Shown: positions 42,418 through 50,229 of the stretch, piece by piece | Layout: each line of letters starts with the position of its first letter | Position numbering within the stretch: the stretch's first letter is position 1 | Assembly (NCBI GenBank): GCA_014649575.1 | Contig: BMTH01000003.1 | Location: 434,001-498,000, forward strand | DNA: 64,000 nucleotides | Source: Streptomyces griseoincarnatus | GTDB lineage: Bacteria; Actinomycetota; Actinomycetes; Streptomycetales; Streptomycetaceae | Reading direction: 5' to 3' | Translations under genes and position numbers: made by a program | Notes under the pieces: model-generated | Databases searched by the model: none | What the model saw: only the letters and a program-made list of their open reading frames with translations | Told to the model about the DNA's origin: nothing

Positions 42418-42843
42418 TCACACCTTCTTGACGACGATCGTGTCCGAAACCAGTTTCTCCAGGTCGTCGACGTCCGAGGTGAAGACGGTGACCTGTCCCT
42501 TCTGCTGTCGCGCGATGACGGCGAGCACGGCGTCGATCGCGTACTTGTGGCCGTGCAACTTGGCGTCGGCCAGGAGCCGGCGTGCCTGGCGGGCCTCGTC
42601 CTTCCCGATGTCGACGACCTGGAGCCGGGACAGTACCCAGTCCCAGCGCTGCTCGGTCGTTCTGCCGTCGTACGCCTCGACCAGTGTCATCGGGGACGTC
42701 ACCACTTCGGCTTCCCCGCGTGCCGCCAGGTCGAGCCAGGCGATCATCTTCCGGTCGCCGCGCACCGCAAGGGACAGGGCTTCACAGTCCAGTACGAAGA
42801 CACGGAGTGGCCGCTGTCCGTGCTCACCGGCTCGCTTTTTCAC
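42418..42843 (-). CDS. PIN-domain toxin (VapC-like)
   Basis: A 141-residue PIN ribonuclease-like protein: the first Asp in RVFVLDCEALSLAV, the acidic Glu in SPMTLVEAYDGR, and the third and fourth acidic positions in KYAIDAVLAVIA and VFTSDVDDLEKL. All four catalytic-site acids appear present, so it could be active as an RNase toxin. The start overlaps the antitoxin stop by 4 bp. It is intact, inside an otherwise broken integrative element, which fits retention by addiction. Confidence 0.88.
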   Translation of the reverse strand: MKKRAGEHGQRPLRVFVLDCEALSLAVRGDRKMIAWLDLAARGEAEVVTSPMTLVEAYDGRTTEQRWDWVLSRLQVVDIGKDEARQARRLLADAKLHGHKYAIDAVLAVIARQQKGQVTVFTSDVDDLEKLVSDTIVVKKV

Positions 42844-43115
42844 GCAGCCTCTCCGGCGTGCTTTGCGGCGGTTCGACGCCGCTCGTGTTCGGCGTCGAGT
42901 TCGTCCAGCTCGACGAGCGCTGCCGCATGCTCGTCCTCGGTGACGGGGCCGTGCTCTTCCTGCAGCCAGTCGACCAGTTCCAGGAGCCGGTCCCGGTCAC
43001 GCTTGAAGCGCAGCGCCTCGGCAACGTACGCCGACAGGCCCCGCTCTGCCGCGTCCGCGCGGATCTCGTCCAGGAGATCCTCGGGGATCGTCACCGTTAC
43101 CTTCTTCGTCGCCAT
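42840..43115 (-). CDS. Ribbon-helix-helix antitoxin
   Basis: A 91-residue protein beginning MATKKVTVTIPEDLLDEIRADAAERGLSAYVAEALRFK, a CopG/RHH DNA-binding domain, followed by an acidic helical tail (LVDWLQEEHGPVTEDEHAAALVELDELDAEHERR) that would wrap the PIN toxin. ATG 43115 is chosen. ATG 43127 (four residues earlier) is possible but too close to AGGAG. A GTGATACC ... ATGGTCAC near-palindrome around the start is a possible autoregulatory operator. Confidence 0.87.
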   Translation of the reverse strand: MATKKVTVTIPEDLLDEIRADAAERGLSAYVAEALRFKRDRDRLLELVDWLQEEHGPVTEDEHAAALVELDELDAEHERRRTAAKHAGEAA

Positions 43116-43179
43116 ACAAGTGACCATACTCCTGGTATCACACTCCTTACCAGTGGGTCACGTGATCGACGCTCGGCGA

Positions 43180-43490
43180 TCAGGCGGCCGGGGCGAGGCG
43201 TGGGCTGCCGTGGAAGACCTGGTTGGTGTGGCCAGGAGCGGTGGACCGCCGCGACGGAACGGGCACCCGGTTGAGGTCCGATGAGCGGGCGGCCTGCGAG
43301 CGCTATGACGTGCTCGCGGGCGGCGGGACTGTGGCCGACGAAGCGCTAGGCCGTCGAACGCCCACCAGCGCACGTGCGCGGCCTCCAGTCCGACCGGCAC
43401 CGTGCCGATCCTGCCGTCGTAGCCGCAGAAGGCGCACTGGTACTCGTATGCCGTCAGGACCTGCTCCCGCATCCGGGGATCCCGCCGCCC
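43180..43490 (-). pseudogene. HNH endonuclease remnant (phosphorothioate-DNA restriction type)
   Basis: Read leftward from 43490: GRRDPRMREQVLTAYEYQCAFCGYDGRIG then VPVGLEAAHVRWWAFDG (CxxC plus the AAH of an HNH site), then a jump in frame, then LAGRPLIGPQPG and AVHRSWHTNQVFHGSPRLAPAA followed by a stop. Both pieces match, by eye, the C-terminal HNH domain of the Streptomyces sulfur-binding-domain (ScoMcrA-like) endonucleases that cut phosphorothioated DNA. The segment with the HNH Asn/second His is deleted, as is everything N-terminal to GRRDPRM. Confidence 0.68.
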
Positions 43491-43498
43491 CGCCGTAG

Positions 43499-43972
43499 GC
43501 GCCGCACATTGCGGTGTGGCGCTCGGTCCGGCGGGGCGGGGACACCAAGACTCGAAAGTCCCGGCGGACGCTCGCGCTGCCGGCTCGCTGCGTCGAAGCC
43601 CTGTGGCAGCAGTTCGAGGATCAGGGATGGGATCGGTTGGCGGCCGGCGACAAGTGGGAGGAACACGGACTCGTCTTCTCCTCGGCCGTGGGCAAGCCGC
43701 TGGACGCGGCCAATGTGCGTCGTGCCTTCCGGCAAGCGCTCAAGGGCATCGACGGGATCAACCCCGACGAGTGGACGCCCCGGAAACTCCGGCACAGCTT
43801 CGTGTCCCTGCCGTCCGACCGCGGCGTCCCGCTGGAAGTGATCTCACGCCTCGTGGGGCACTCGGGGACGGCCGTGACCGAGGAGGTCTACCGGAAGCAG
43901 ATCCGGCCCGTGATCCAGACCGGCGCTGTGGTCATGGACGGGATCTTCGGTGCTGATCCGCAGCGGCCGTAG
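43499..43972 (+). pseudogene. Truncated tyrosine integrase
   Basis: The C-terminal catalytic portion of a phage/plasmid tyrosine recombinase: APHIAVWRSVRRGGDTKTRKSRRTLALP (active-site Lys hairpin), LRHSFVSL after WTPRK (HxxR-type box II), LVGHSGTAVTEEVYRKQ (box II His and the nucleophilic Tyr). It opens right after a stop at 43496-43498, and the N-terminal SAM-like domain plus the first catalytic Arg are missing. It ends 98 bp from the tRNA-Pro, the expected place for the integrase of an element using that site. Probably inactive. Confidence 0.85.
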
Positions 43973-44017
43973 ACACGCGGGACGCGTTAGTCACGCAGAT
44001 AGACACGCACACGAAAA

Positions 44018-44057
44018 CAGGTGAGGCACCTACTCAATTGAGTAGGTGCCTCACCTG
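44018..44057 (-). terminator. Perfect 40-bp palindrome, tRNA-Pro terminator
   Basis: Twenty-base perfect arms with no loop (CAGGTGAGGCACCTACTCAA and its complement), 12 nt beyond the tRNA-Pro 3' end. It is a very strong bidirectional terminator and would also stop integrase transcription. A close, slightly mismatched copy lies at 42151-42189 beside the duplicated tRNA half. Confidence 0.85.
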
Positions 44058-44069
44058 TTGTTATGGCTG

Positions 44070-44143
44070 TCGGGGTGGCGGGATTTGAACCCACGACCTC
44101 TTCGTCCCGAACGAAGCGCGCTGCCAAGCTGCGCCACACCCCG
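44070..44143 (-). tRNA. tRNA-Pro (anticodon CGG)
   Basis: On the minus strand the gene folds as: acceptor CGGGGTG/CACCCCG with discriminator A, D-stem GCGC/GCGC with AGCTTGGCA loop, anticodon stem CTTCG/CGAAG with loop TTCGGGA (anticodon CGG), and T-arm GTGGG-TTCAAAT-CCCGC. CCA is not encoded. Its 3' half is the att core shared with 42203-42243, and the gene was kept intact after integration. Confidence 0.95.
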
Positions 44144-44191
44144 GTGCCGCTCGCTGTCGCGGCGACGACGTTTACTTTAGCCCACTGGTGG

Positions 44192-44944
44192 CTAGAGACG
44201 AAATCTGGTTTTCGGGCGGGTGTGGTCCAGTGCCACCAGCAGGACCGCCACGGCGTAGATCGCGAGTCCCACGAGGAGCGCGTTGGCGAGCACGCTCCGG
44301 TAGCCGTGGCGGGCCACGTCGAGGAACGGGTAGAGGTAGCGGCCGGCGGAGCCGGGGAGCAGCTCGCCCCGGGCGAGGGCGAAGGCCAGGTACGCCAAGG
44401 GGTACAGCAGCCATGTCGTGGCATGGCGCAGGTGCATACGGGCCGGCGGTGTCAGGACCAGCCAGTCCAGCAGCGCTGCGACCGGCAGCACCGTGTGCAG
44501 CAGGTGGCCCGCGACCGGCTCGAGCCACGTCGCGCCTCCGCCGGAACCCGCCGCCATGGCGTACGCCGGCGCGGCGTCCGCGAGGGCGATGTGGTGGACC
44601 AGGGCCGCGACGACCACGTACAGGAGCGCCGCCCCCGTGACGGCGCCCGGCAGGGGGTGGCGGGCCGTCCAAGCGCGGCGCGCCGAGGCGAACGTCACCA
44701 GGGCCAGCAGCGCCGTGCTCTGGATCACGAAGTAGCTCAGTACCCGGGTGGGGCTGCCGAGGAGGATCTCGGTCAGCGCGGCCGCCGTCGCCAGCACGGC
44801 CAGGGCCAGCCGGTACACCGCGGTCAGCGGGCGGCGCACCGGCGGTACGACGGCTCGGGCGGGGACGACGGAGGGGAGCAGTTGCGGAGCCGTCCGCGGG
44901 AGGGCGGGGAGGTCCGGGATGTCCCTGGGTATCGGGGCGGTCAT
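44192..44944 (-). CDS. Pr6Pr-family membrane protein
   Basis: A 250-residue protein with six hydrophobic helices after a Pro-rich cytoplasmic N-terminus (MTAPIPRDIPDLPALPRTAP). Conserved-looking family features are SYFVIQSTALLALVTF, the AALVHHIAL pair of His in a helix, HLLHTVLPVAALLDWLVLTPP and WLLYPLAYLAFALARGE. It matches the Pr6Pr (FAR-17a/AIG1-like) membrane proteins, a family of unknown or hydrolase-like role. It ends about 48 bp from the tRNA-Pro gene, on the chromosomal side of the element. Confidence 0.85.
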   Translation of the reverse strand: MTAPIPRDIPDLPALPRTAPQLLPSVVPARAVVPPVRRPLTAVYRLALAVLATAAALTEILLGSPTRVLSYFVIQSTALLALVTFASARRAWTARHPLPGAVTGAALLYVVVAALVHHIALADAAPAYAMAAGSGGGATWLEPVAGHLLHTVLPVAALLDWLVLTPPARMHLRHATTWLLYPLAYLAFALARGELLPGSAGRYLYPFLDVARHGYRSVLANALLVGLAIYAVAVLLVALDHTRPKTRFRL

Positions 44945-45015
44945 GCCCCCAGCGTGGGGCGAGGGCAGGGACGCGGCGATGTGGCGTGGGCCGGTCGGGT
45001 TATCCGTACATCAGA

Positions 45016-45051
45016 CAACCCGCCAACCCGCCAACCCGCCAGCCCACCAAC
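45016..45051. repeat. 8-bp tandem repeat CAACCCGC
   Basis: About four and a half copies of CAACCCGC (the last degenerate) in the 120-bp spacer between two minus-strand genes. The minus strand reads GGGTTGGC repeated, with G-quadruplex potential in the mRNA upstream of, or the region downstream from, these genes. Confidence 0.7.
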
Positions 45052-45064
45052 ATGCTGACCCGCC

Positions 45065-45988
45065 TCAGCGCCCCACCAGCGTCAGCAGCGTCGCCTCCGG
45101 CGGGCACGCGAAGCGCACCGGCGTGTAGCGGCTCGTGCCGCAGCCCGCCGAGACGTGGAGGTACGACCTGCGGCCCTCCGCCGTGTGCGTGGACAGGCCC
45201 TTCACGCGGTCCGTGTCCAGGTCGCAGTTGGTGACCAAGGCGCCGTAGAACGGGATGCACAGCTGCCCGCCGTGCGTGTGGCCGGCGAGGATCAGCGGGT
45301 AGCCGTCGGCCGCGAACGCGTCCAGCACCCGCAGGTACGGCGCGTGCACCACGCCCATCGAGAAGTCCGCCCCGGTCGACGGGCCGCCCGCCACCTCCGG
45401 GTACCGGTCCCGCTTGATGTGCGGGTCGTCCAGTCCCGTCAGCTCGATCGACGTGCCCTCGATCTTCAGGGTGCCCCGCGTGTTGGTGAGGTTGAGCCAG
45501 CCCGCCGAGTCGAAGCCGTCCCGCAGGTCCTCCCACGGGTTGTGGACGGCGTCGACGACCGGCGGGTTGCCGTTCAGGCCGTGCCGCCCCTGCACCTTCT
45601 CCAGCAGGTAGCGGGCGGGATTGCGCAGCCGGGGGCCGTAGTAGTCGTTGGAGCCGAAGACGTACGCCCCGGGGAACTCCATCAGCGGGCCGAGCGCGTC
45701 CAGGACCTCGGGGACGCCCTCGGGGTCGGACAGGTTGTCGCCCGTGTTGATCACGAAGTCGGGGCGCAGGCCCGCCAGCGAGCGCAGCCACCGCTGCTTC
45801 TTGCGCTGGCCGCCGACCATGTGGATGTCGGACACCTGCAGCACGCGCAGGGGGCGCATCCCGGAGGGGAGGACGGGCACGGTCACCCGTCGGAGGCGGA
45901 AGGAGCGGGCCTCGAAGCCCGCGGCGTACAGCAGCCCGGCGGTGCCGGCCGCCGTGATTCCCAGGGGGATTCGGTATCGCGCGCGCAT
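45065..45988 (-). CDS. Metallophosphoesterase, membrane-anchored
   Basis: A 307-residue calcineurin-like phosphoesterase with an N-terminal hydrophobic segment (IPLGITAAGTAGLLYAAGF) and all metal-site motifs: SDIH (LQVSDIHMVGG), GDN (VINTGDNLSD), GSND (VFGSNDYYGP), a mid H in GVVHAPY and GHTHGGQ. It is close to the YkuE/Rv3683-type phosphodiesterases. Its substrate may be a lipid (UDP-diacylglucosamine-like enzymes share the layout). The gene is divergent from YqeY. Confidence 0.93.
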   Translation of the reverse strand: MRARYRIPLGITAAGTAGLLYAAGFEARSFRLRRVTVPVLPSGMRPLRVLQVSDIHMVGGQRKKQRWLRSLAGLRPDFVINTGDNLSDPEGVPEVLDALGPLMEFPGAYVFGSNDYYGPRLRNPARYLLEKVQGRHGLNGNPPVVDAVHNPWEDLRDGFDSAGWLNLTNTRGTLKIEGTSIELTGLDDPHIKRDRYPEVAGGPSTGADFSMGVVHAPYLRVLDAFAADGYPLILAGHTHGGQLCIPFYGALVTNCDLDTDRVKGLSTHTAEGRRSYLHVSAGCGTSRYTPVRFACPPEATLLTLVGR

Positions 45989-46127
45989 GCGCCCATCGTG
46001 TCAGACCCTGAGGGTTCCTCCGCACGACCCACGGGGGCCGCCCCTCCCGGGAGTTCACCCGCAGGCGTACCGAGGCCCGCCGCAAATCAGCAGGCGCGGT
46101 CACAACCGCACCTGCGACAATCAAGTC

Positions 46128-46592
46128 ATGACCACGCTCAAGTCGAAGCTGCAGGATGACCTCAACGCCGCGATCAAGGAGCGCGACGAGCTCCGCTCCT
46201 CGACGCTCCGGCTGACGCTCGCCGCGATCACCAAGGAGGAGGTCGCGGGCAAGGAGAAGCGCGAGCTCTCCGACGACGAGGTGCAGAAGGTGATCGCCCG
46301 CGAGGCCAAGAAGCGCCGTGAGGCGGCGGACGCCTTCGCGCAGGGCGGCCGCGCCGAGCAGGCCGAGCGGGAGAAGGCGGAGGGCAAGGTGCTCGCCGGC
46401 TACCTGCCCAAGCAGCTGTCCGACGAGGAGCTGAACGCGATCGTCGCCCAGGCCGTCGAGGAGGCCCGCGCCGCCGGCGCCGAGGGCCCGCGGGCCATGG
46501 GCGCCGTCATGAAGATCGTGAACCCGAAGGTGGCCGGTCAGGCGGAGGGCGGCCGCGTGGCGGCCGCCGTGAAGAAGCTGCTGGCGGGCTGA
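46128..46592 (+). CDS. GatB/YqeY-domain protein
   Basis: A 154-residue helical protein, YqeY type: MTTLKSKLQDDLNAAIKERDELRSSTLRLTLAAI, the charged EVQKVIAREAKKRREAADAFAQGGR helix, LAGYLPKQLSDEELNAIV and AMGAVMKIVNPKVAGQAEGGRVAAAVKKLL. YqeY resembles the tRNA-binding tail of the GatB amidotransferase subunit, so a role in tRNA-dependent amidation or tRNA handling is possible but unproven. It starts at ATG 46128. No strong Shine-Dalgarno is seen, so it may be leaderless. Confidence 0.94.
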   Translation: MTTLKSKLQDDLNAAIKERDELRSSTLRLTLAAITKEEVAGKEKRELSDDEVQKVIAREAKKRREAADAFAQGGRAEQAEREKAEGKVLAGYLPKQLSDEELNAIVAQAVEEARAAGAEGPRAMGAVMKIVNPKVAGQAEGGRVAAAVKKLLAG

Positions 46593-46623
46593 GACGCCGC
46601 CACGCGGCACAGGACCACAATGG

Positions 46624-46661
46624 GGTGCGGCCCCTTCCCCGTACAGGGAAGGGGCCGCACC
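46624..46661. terminator. Bidirectional terminator between YqeY and PBP genes
   Basis: GGTGCGGCCCCTTCCC (46624-46639) and its exact complement (46646-46661), 16-bp arms with a 6-nt loop, followed by TTGTTGT on the plus strand. It serves both convergent genes. Confidence 0.9.
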
Positions 46662-46687
46662 TTGTTGTCAGGTGACCGCCGGCGCTG

Positions 46688-48970
46688 TCAGTCCCGGCCG
46701 CCCGGCCCGTTGCCCGGGCCCTGGATGAAACCCTCGGGGATGCTGAAGCCCGGGTCGGGCTCGCCTCCGCCGTTGCCACCGTTGCCGCCGTCACCGCCCC
46801 CGTTGCCGTTGCCGCCGTTGATCAGGCCGCCGATGAAGCCGCCGTCGCCGTTGCCCCCGTCGTCACGGCCACGGCCCCGGTCGCGGTCCTCCGGCTTCTT
46901 CGGGTCCGGGATGTGCACCGGGACGAAGGAGTCGGCCTCCTCGCCCTCCAAGGCGCCGGTCATGGCGTCCTTCCAGATGGGGCCCGGGGTGTCGCCGCCG
47001 TAGACGAGGTCGTGGTAAACGCCACCGATGGTGATGTTCTGCATCTTGACCTGCTGGGTGGCGCTGCCGACCCAGACGGCGCCCGACAGGTTCGGCGTGT
47101 AACCGACGAACCAGGCGTTGCGGCGCTCGTCGGTGGTACCGGTCTTGCCCGCGTTGTCCCGGTCGGAGAGGCCGGCCTGCTTGCCGGTGCCGGAGTCGAC
47201 CACGCCCTGGAGGAGGGAGTTGATGGTGTCGGCCGTCTTCTCCGACATCGCCCGCGAGCACGAGGACTTCGGCACCTCGAGGCTCTCGTTCTTGTTGCCC
47301 ACCCGCTGAGTGACCGACTCGACGGCGATGGGCGTGCAGTACATGCCGCGGTTGGCGAAGGCGGCGTACGCGGAGGCCATGGTCAGCGGCGAGACGGACT
47401 CGGTGCCGAGGGCGATCGACGGGACCTGGGGCATCTTCTTGCCGCTGCCCTGTCGTACGTGCAGCTTCTCGGCCATCTCGGTGACCGGGCACAGGCCGAT
47501 GTCCGCGACCATCTCGATGAAGTAGGTGTTGACCGAAAGGGCCATCGCCTCCTTCAGCTGGTACGGGCCCTTCTCCGACTCGTCCTCGTTCGGGATCTTG
47601 GTGCCGTCTTCGTTGGTGTACGGCTTGTCGCACGTCTGGATGGGGCTCGGGACCGTCAGCTCGTACGGCGACGGGTACTCCTGCGTCGGTGGGCGACCAG
47701 CCTCAAGGGCGGCGGCCGCCACGAACGGCTTGAACGTGGAGCCCGTGGGGAAGCCGGCGCTTGTCCCCATCTTGTAGTCCACCGAGTAGTTGATCTCGGT
47801 CTCGTGCTCCTTGATGTTGGAGCCGTACGGCTTCGACTGCCCCATACCGACGATCTTGCCGGTGCCGGGCTCGACGAGGGTGACCGCCGCCGCCACCTCG
47901 TCGCTCTTGTTGACGTGGTCCTTCAACGACTGCTGCACGGACTTCTGAGCCTTCGGGTCGAGCGTGGTGCGGATGGTGAGGCCGCCCTGGTTCCACAGCT
48001 GCGCCCGGGTCTGCTTGTCCTTCCCGAAGACCGGGTTGTTGAGGAAGACGTTCTTGACGTAGTTGCAGAAGAAGCCGGCGCCCTTGACGGCCGTGGTGCA
48101 GCCGTTCTGCGGCTTGCTGACCTTGAGGCCGAGCGGGGAGCGCATGGCCTCGGCGGCCTCCTCGGGCGAGATGTCGCCGACCTCGGCCATCCGCTTCAGC
48201 ACGACGTTGCGCCGCTTCTTCGCCTCCGCCTCGTCGTTGACCGGGTCGTAGCGGCTCGGCGACTGGACGATGCCGGCGAGCAGCGCGGCCTCCTGGATGT
48301 TGAGGTCCTTGGCCGGCTTGGAGAAGTAGCGCTGGGACGCGGCCTCGACGCCGTAGGCCTGCTGACCGAAGAACGTGATGTTCAGGTAGTTCTCGAGGAT
48401 CTTCTTCTTGCCCAGCTCCTCCTCGACCTGGATCGCGTACTTCAGCTCCTGGATCTTGCGGCCGATGGTCTGCTGGGTGGCCTGCGCGACCTTCGTCGGG
48501 TCGTCGCCCGCCTCCTCGACGAAGACGTTCTTCACGTACTGCTGGGTGAGCGTCGAGGCGCCCTCGGAGACCTCGCCGGTGCGGGCGTTCTTGTTGAGCG
48601 CGCGCAGCACGCCCTTCAGGTCGACCGCGCCGTGCTCGTAGAAGCGCGAGTCCTCGATGGCGACGATCGCTTTCTGCATGTACGGCGAGATGTCCTTGAG
48701 GCCCACCACCGTGCGGTCGCGCGAGTAGACGGTGGCGATCAGGCCGCCGTCGGCGTCGAGGATGGTGGTGCGCTGGCTCAGCGGCGGCGTCTTCAGGTTG
48801 GCCGGGAGCTCGTCGAAGCTCTCCACCGACCCCTTGGCCGCCAAGCCCAGCGCGCCCACGGCAGGGAGCGCGATGCCGGCCATGACGGCACCGGCCAGGA
48901 CACTGACACCGAGGAACTTGGCGGCCTGCTGCGTGGAGGACAGACCACCGCCCGAGCGCTTCTTTGGCAT
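46688..48970 (-). CDS. Bifunctional penicillin-binding protein (class A PBP)
   Basis: A 760-residue peptidoglycan polymerase. It has one N-terminal membrane helix (residues 18-45), a GT51 glycosyltransferase domain (AIEDSRFYEHGAVDLKGVLRA with catalytic Glu106, then EGASTLTQQYVKN and RKIQELKYAIQVE), then a transpeptidase domain with STFK at 411-414, SVN at 479-481 and KTG at 609-611. The C-terminal tail is a Gly/Asn/Asp-rich low-complexity segment (GGNGDGGFIGG and similar). A -10-like TAGGCT lies 6 nt before the start (48977-48982, minus strand), indicating leaderless expression. It is divergent from wblA, like mycobacterial ponA2 and whiB4. Confidence 0.96.
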   Translation of the reverse strand: MPKKRSGGGLSSTQQAAKFLGVSVLAGAVMAGIALPAVGALGLAAKGSVESFDELPANLKTPPLSQRTTILDADGGLIATVYSRDRTVVGLKDISPYMQKAIVAIEDSRFYEHGAVDLKGVLRALNKNARTGEVSEGASTLTQQYVKNVFVEEAGDDPTKVAQATQQTIGRKIQELKYAIQVEEELGKKKILENYLNITFFGQQAYGVEAASQRYFSKPAKDLNIQEAALLAGIVQSPSRYDPVNDEAEAKKRRNVVLKRMAEVGDISPEEAAEAMRSPLGLKVSKPQNGCTTAVKGAGFFCNYVKNVFLNNPVFGKDKQTRAQLWNQGGLTIRTTLDPKAQKSVQQSLKDHVNKSDEVAAAVTLVEPGTGKIVGMGQSKPYGSNIKEHETEINYSVDYKMGTSAGFPTGSTFKPFVAAAALEAGRPPTQEYPSPYELTVPSPIQTCDKPYTNEDGTKIPNEDESEKGPYQLKEAMALSVNTYFIEMVADIGLCPVTEMAEKLHVRQGSGKKMPQVPSIALGTESVSPLTMASAYAAFANRGMYCTPIAVESVTQRVGNKNESLEVPKSSCSRAMSEKTADTINSLLQGVVDSGTGKQAGLSDRDNAGKTGTTDERRNAWFVGYTPNLSGAVWVGSATQQVKMQNITIGGVYHDLVYGGDTPGPIWKDAMTGALEGEEADSFVPVHIPDPKKPEDRDRGRGRDDGGNGDGGFIGGLINGGNGNGGGDGGNGGNGGGEPDPGFSIPEGFIQGPGNGPGGRD

Positions 48971-49398
48971 GGGAGCAGCCTACGTTCTCATTCGCCGGAC
49001 AAGCGTATATGCCTTGGCCTAAGCTGCACTCAACTGTCACAGCAGTGAGGCCACGTATCAATACGTCCGGCGACCCCGAATCGTTCCGGATCTTCTCGAC
49101 TTTCTTCGTACCAGTTGAGTCGAGGGGCGTGGAGGCCGTGTCCGGATCGCCTCGTGTGTCACGCGGTGCCCGTTGTGACGCAAGTGAACTGACCCGTAAT
49201 GCCCCCATTGTCACGCATGTCGCCCCCTCACTCCCCCGGGTGATCTGCCGCTTACCCATAGTCCGTTCGGACCATTCAAGATTGGGCCCGCTGGGGGTGT
49301 TGCGCTGTGCCCACCTTCCGTAACGTCCTCAACTGGCGGCGGTGAATATGCCGCTGCCGCCGTGGGGGAGCCTCGATTCGGGAGAGGACGGCGCCGGT
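48971..49398. other. Divergent PBP-wblA spacer
   Basis: A 428-bp spacer. It carries the leaderless PBP promoter at its left end. The rest is long for this genome and comparatively AT-rich, as expected for the heavily regulated wblA promoter region. Visible symmetric elements include GTCAC (49158-49162) with GTGAC (49175-49179). I could not assign a regulator. No additional gene is seen. Confidence 0.5.
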
Positions 49399-49737
49399 AT
49401 GGGCTGGGTTACCGACTGGAGTGCGCAGGCTGCCTGCCGCACTACCGATCCGGATGAACTGTTCGTTCAAGGAGCAGCGCAGAACAGGGCCAAGGCGGTG
49501 TGCACCGGCTGCCCGGTGCGTACGGAGTGCCTGGCCGACGCGCTCGACAACCGCGTCGAGTTCGGCGTGTGGGGAGGCATGACGGAGCGTGAGCGCCGTG
49601 CGCTGCTGCGCCGGCGGCCGACCGTGACCTCCTGGCGCCGGCTGCTGGAGACCGCGCGCTCGGAGTACGAGCGTGGCACGGGCGTCGTGCCGCTCGACGA
49701 CGACGAGGTCTACCAGGACTACGCCGCCGTGAGCTGA
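49399..49737 (+). CDS. wblA: WhiB-like Fe-S regulator WblA
   Basis: A 112-residue WhiB-family protein. The four cluster cysteines are Cys13, Cys35, Cys38 and Cys44 (CRTTDPDELF ... CTGCPVRTEC). The VEFGVWGGMTERERRALLRRRPT block is the sigma-contacting G[V/I]WGG turn and basic DNA-binding tail. Length and sequence agree with Streptomyces WblA, a pleiotropic regulator that represses antibiotic production and is needed for aerial-hyphae maturation. ATG 49399 follows GGGAGAGGACG. An open frame 19 codons longer exists but is unlikely to be used. Confidence 0.95.
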   Translation: MGWVTDWSAQAACRTTDPDELFVQGAAQNRAKAVCTGCPVRTECLADALDNRVEFGVWGGMTERERRALLRRRPTVTSWRRLLETARSEYERGTGVVPLDDDEVYQDYAAVS

Positions 49738-50229
49738 GCTCTCGGTGAGGGCTCTCGGGGGGTCCTCGGCGTGGCCGGTCCCGTGACCGGGCCCACGCGT
49801 TCACCTTCGGCGGTGGGCAGGTCCGGTCCGTGGACGCGGGGCGTCCCGGACGGTCAAGGGCGCCTCGTCGTGCGCGGGGGTGCCCTGTGCGCCTGGGGTG
49901 TGCGCGGGCGCTGACGCCTGCCGGGTGACGTGCGGGCACCTGAAGGGTGCCTACGGCCGTTCCAACGGCCGTTTCCACGGTCACGCCCGAGCGCGGTGAC
50001 GCCTGAGGCGTACGCTGGCACGCGTGGCGTACACGTGGCCGCCGACCGGTGCGCCGGGCGCGCGCCCATCGGCAACACGGCGCCCGCAACTGCACACCGT
50101 GCGCCAGCGGCGACGCGGCGCCCGCATCCAGGAACCGTGCGCCAGCTGCACACAGTGTCTGCGGCACGCACTGCTGCACGCACCGTGCCCGCACGCGCTC
50201 ACGGCACCTTTCGACAGGCCGGACGCCCC
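49738..50229. other. Repeat-bearing spacer between wblA and the ArsA-like operon
   Basis: A 492-bp spacer between convergent genes. A 13-bp direct repeat ACCGTGCGCCAGC occurs at 50096-50108 and 50134-50146, within a block (50085-50210) dense in TGCAC/GTGC words that can fold in several ways. Frames across it are compositionally implausible. No RNA gene recognised. Confidence 0.5.

Larger units (their letters stand above)
42203..44111. mobile_element. Decayed integrative element in tRNA-Pro
   Basis: About 1.9 kb bounded by direct repeats of the tRNA-Pro 3' half (42203-42243 and 44071-44111). From the tRNA inward it holds the C-terminal half of a tyrosine integrase, a truncated HNH endonuclease, and an intact RHH/PIN toxin-antitoxin pair. 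No replication, transfer, excisionase or phage gene survives. The integrase gene next to the att site and reading toward it is the standard layout of actinobacterial integrative plasmids and prophages. I infer a larger element that lost most of its length by deletion. Confidence 0.82.
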
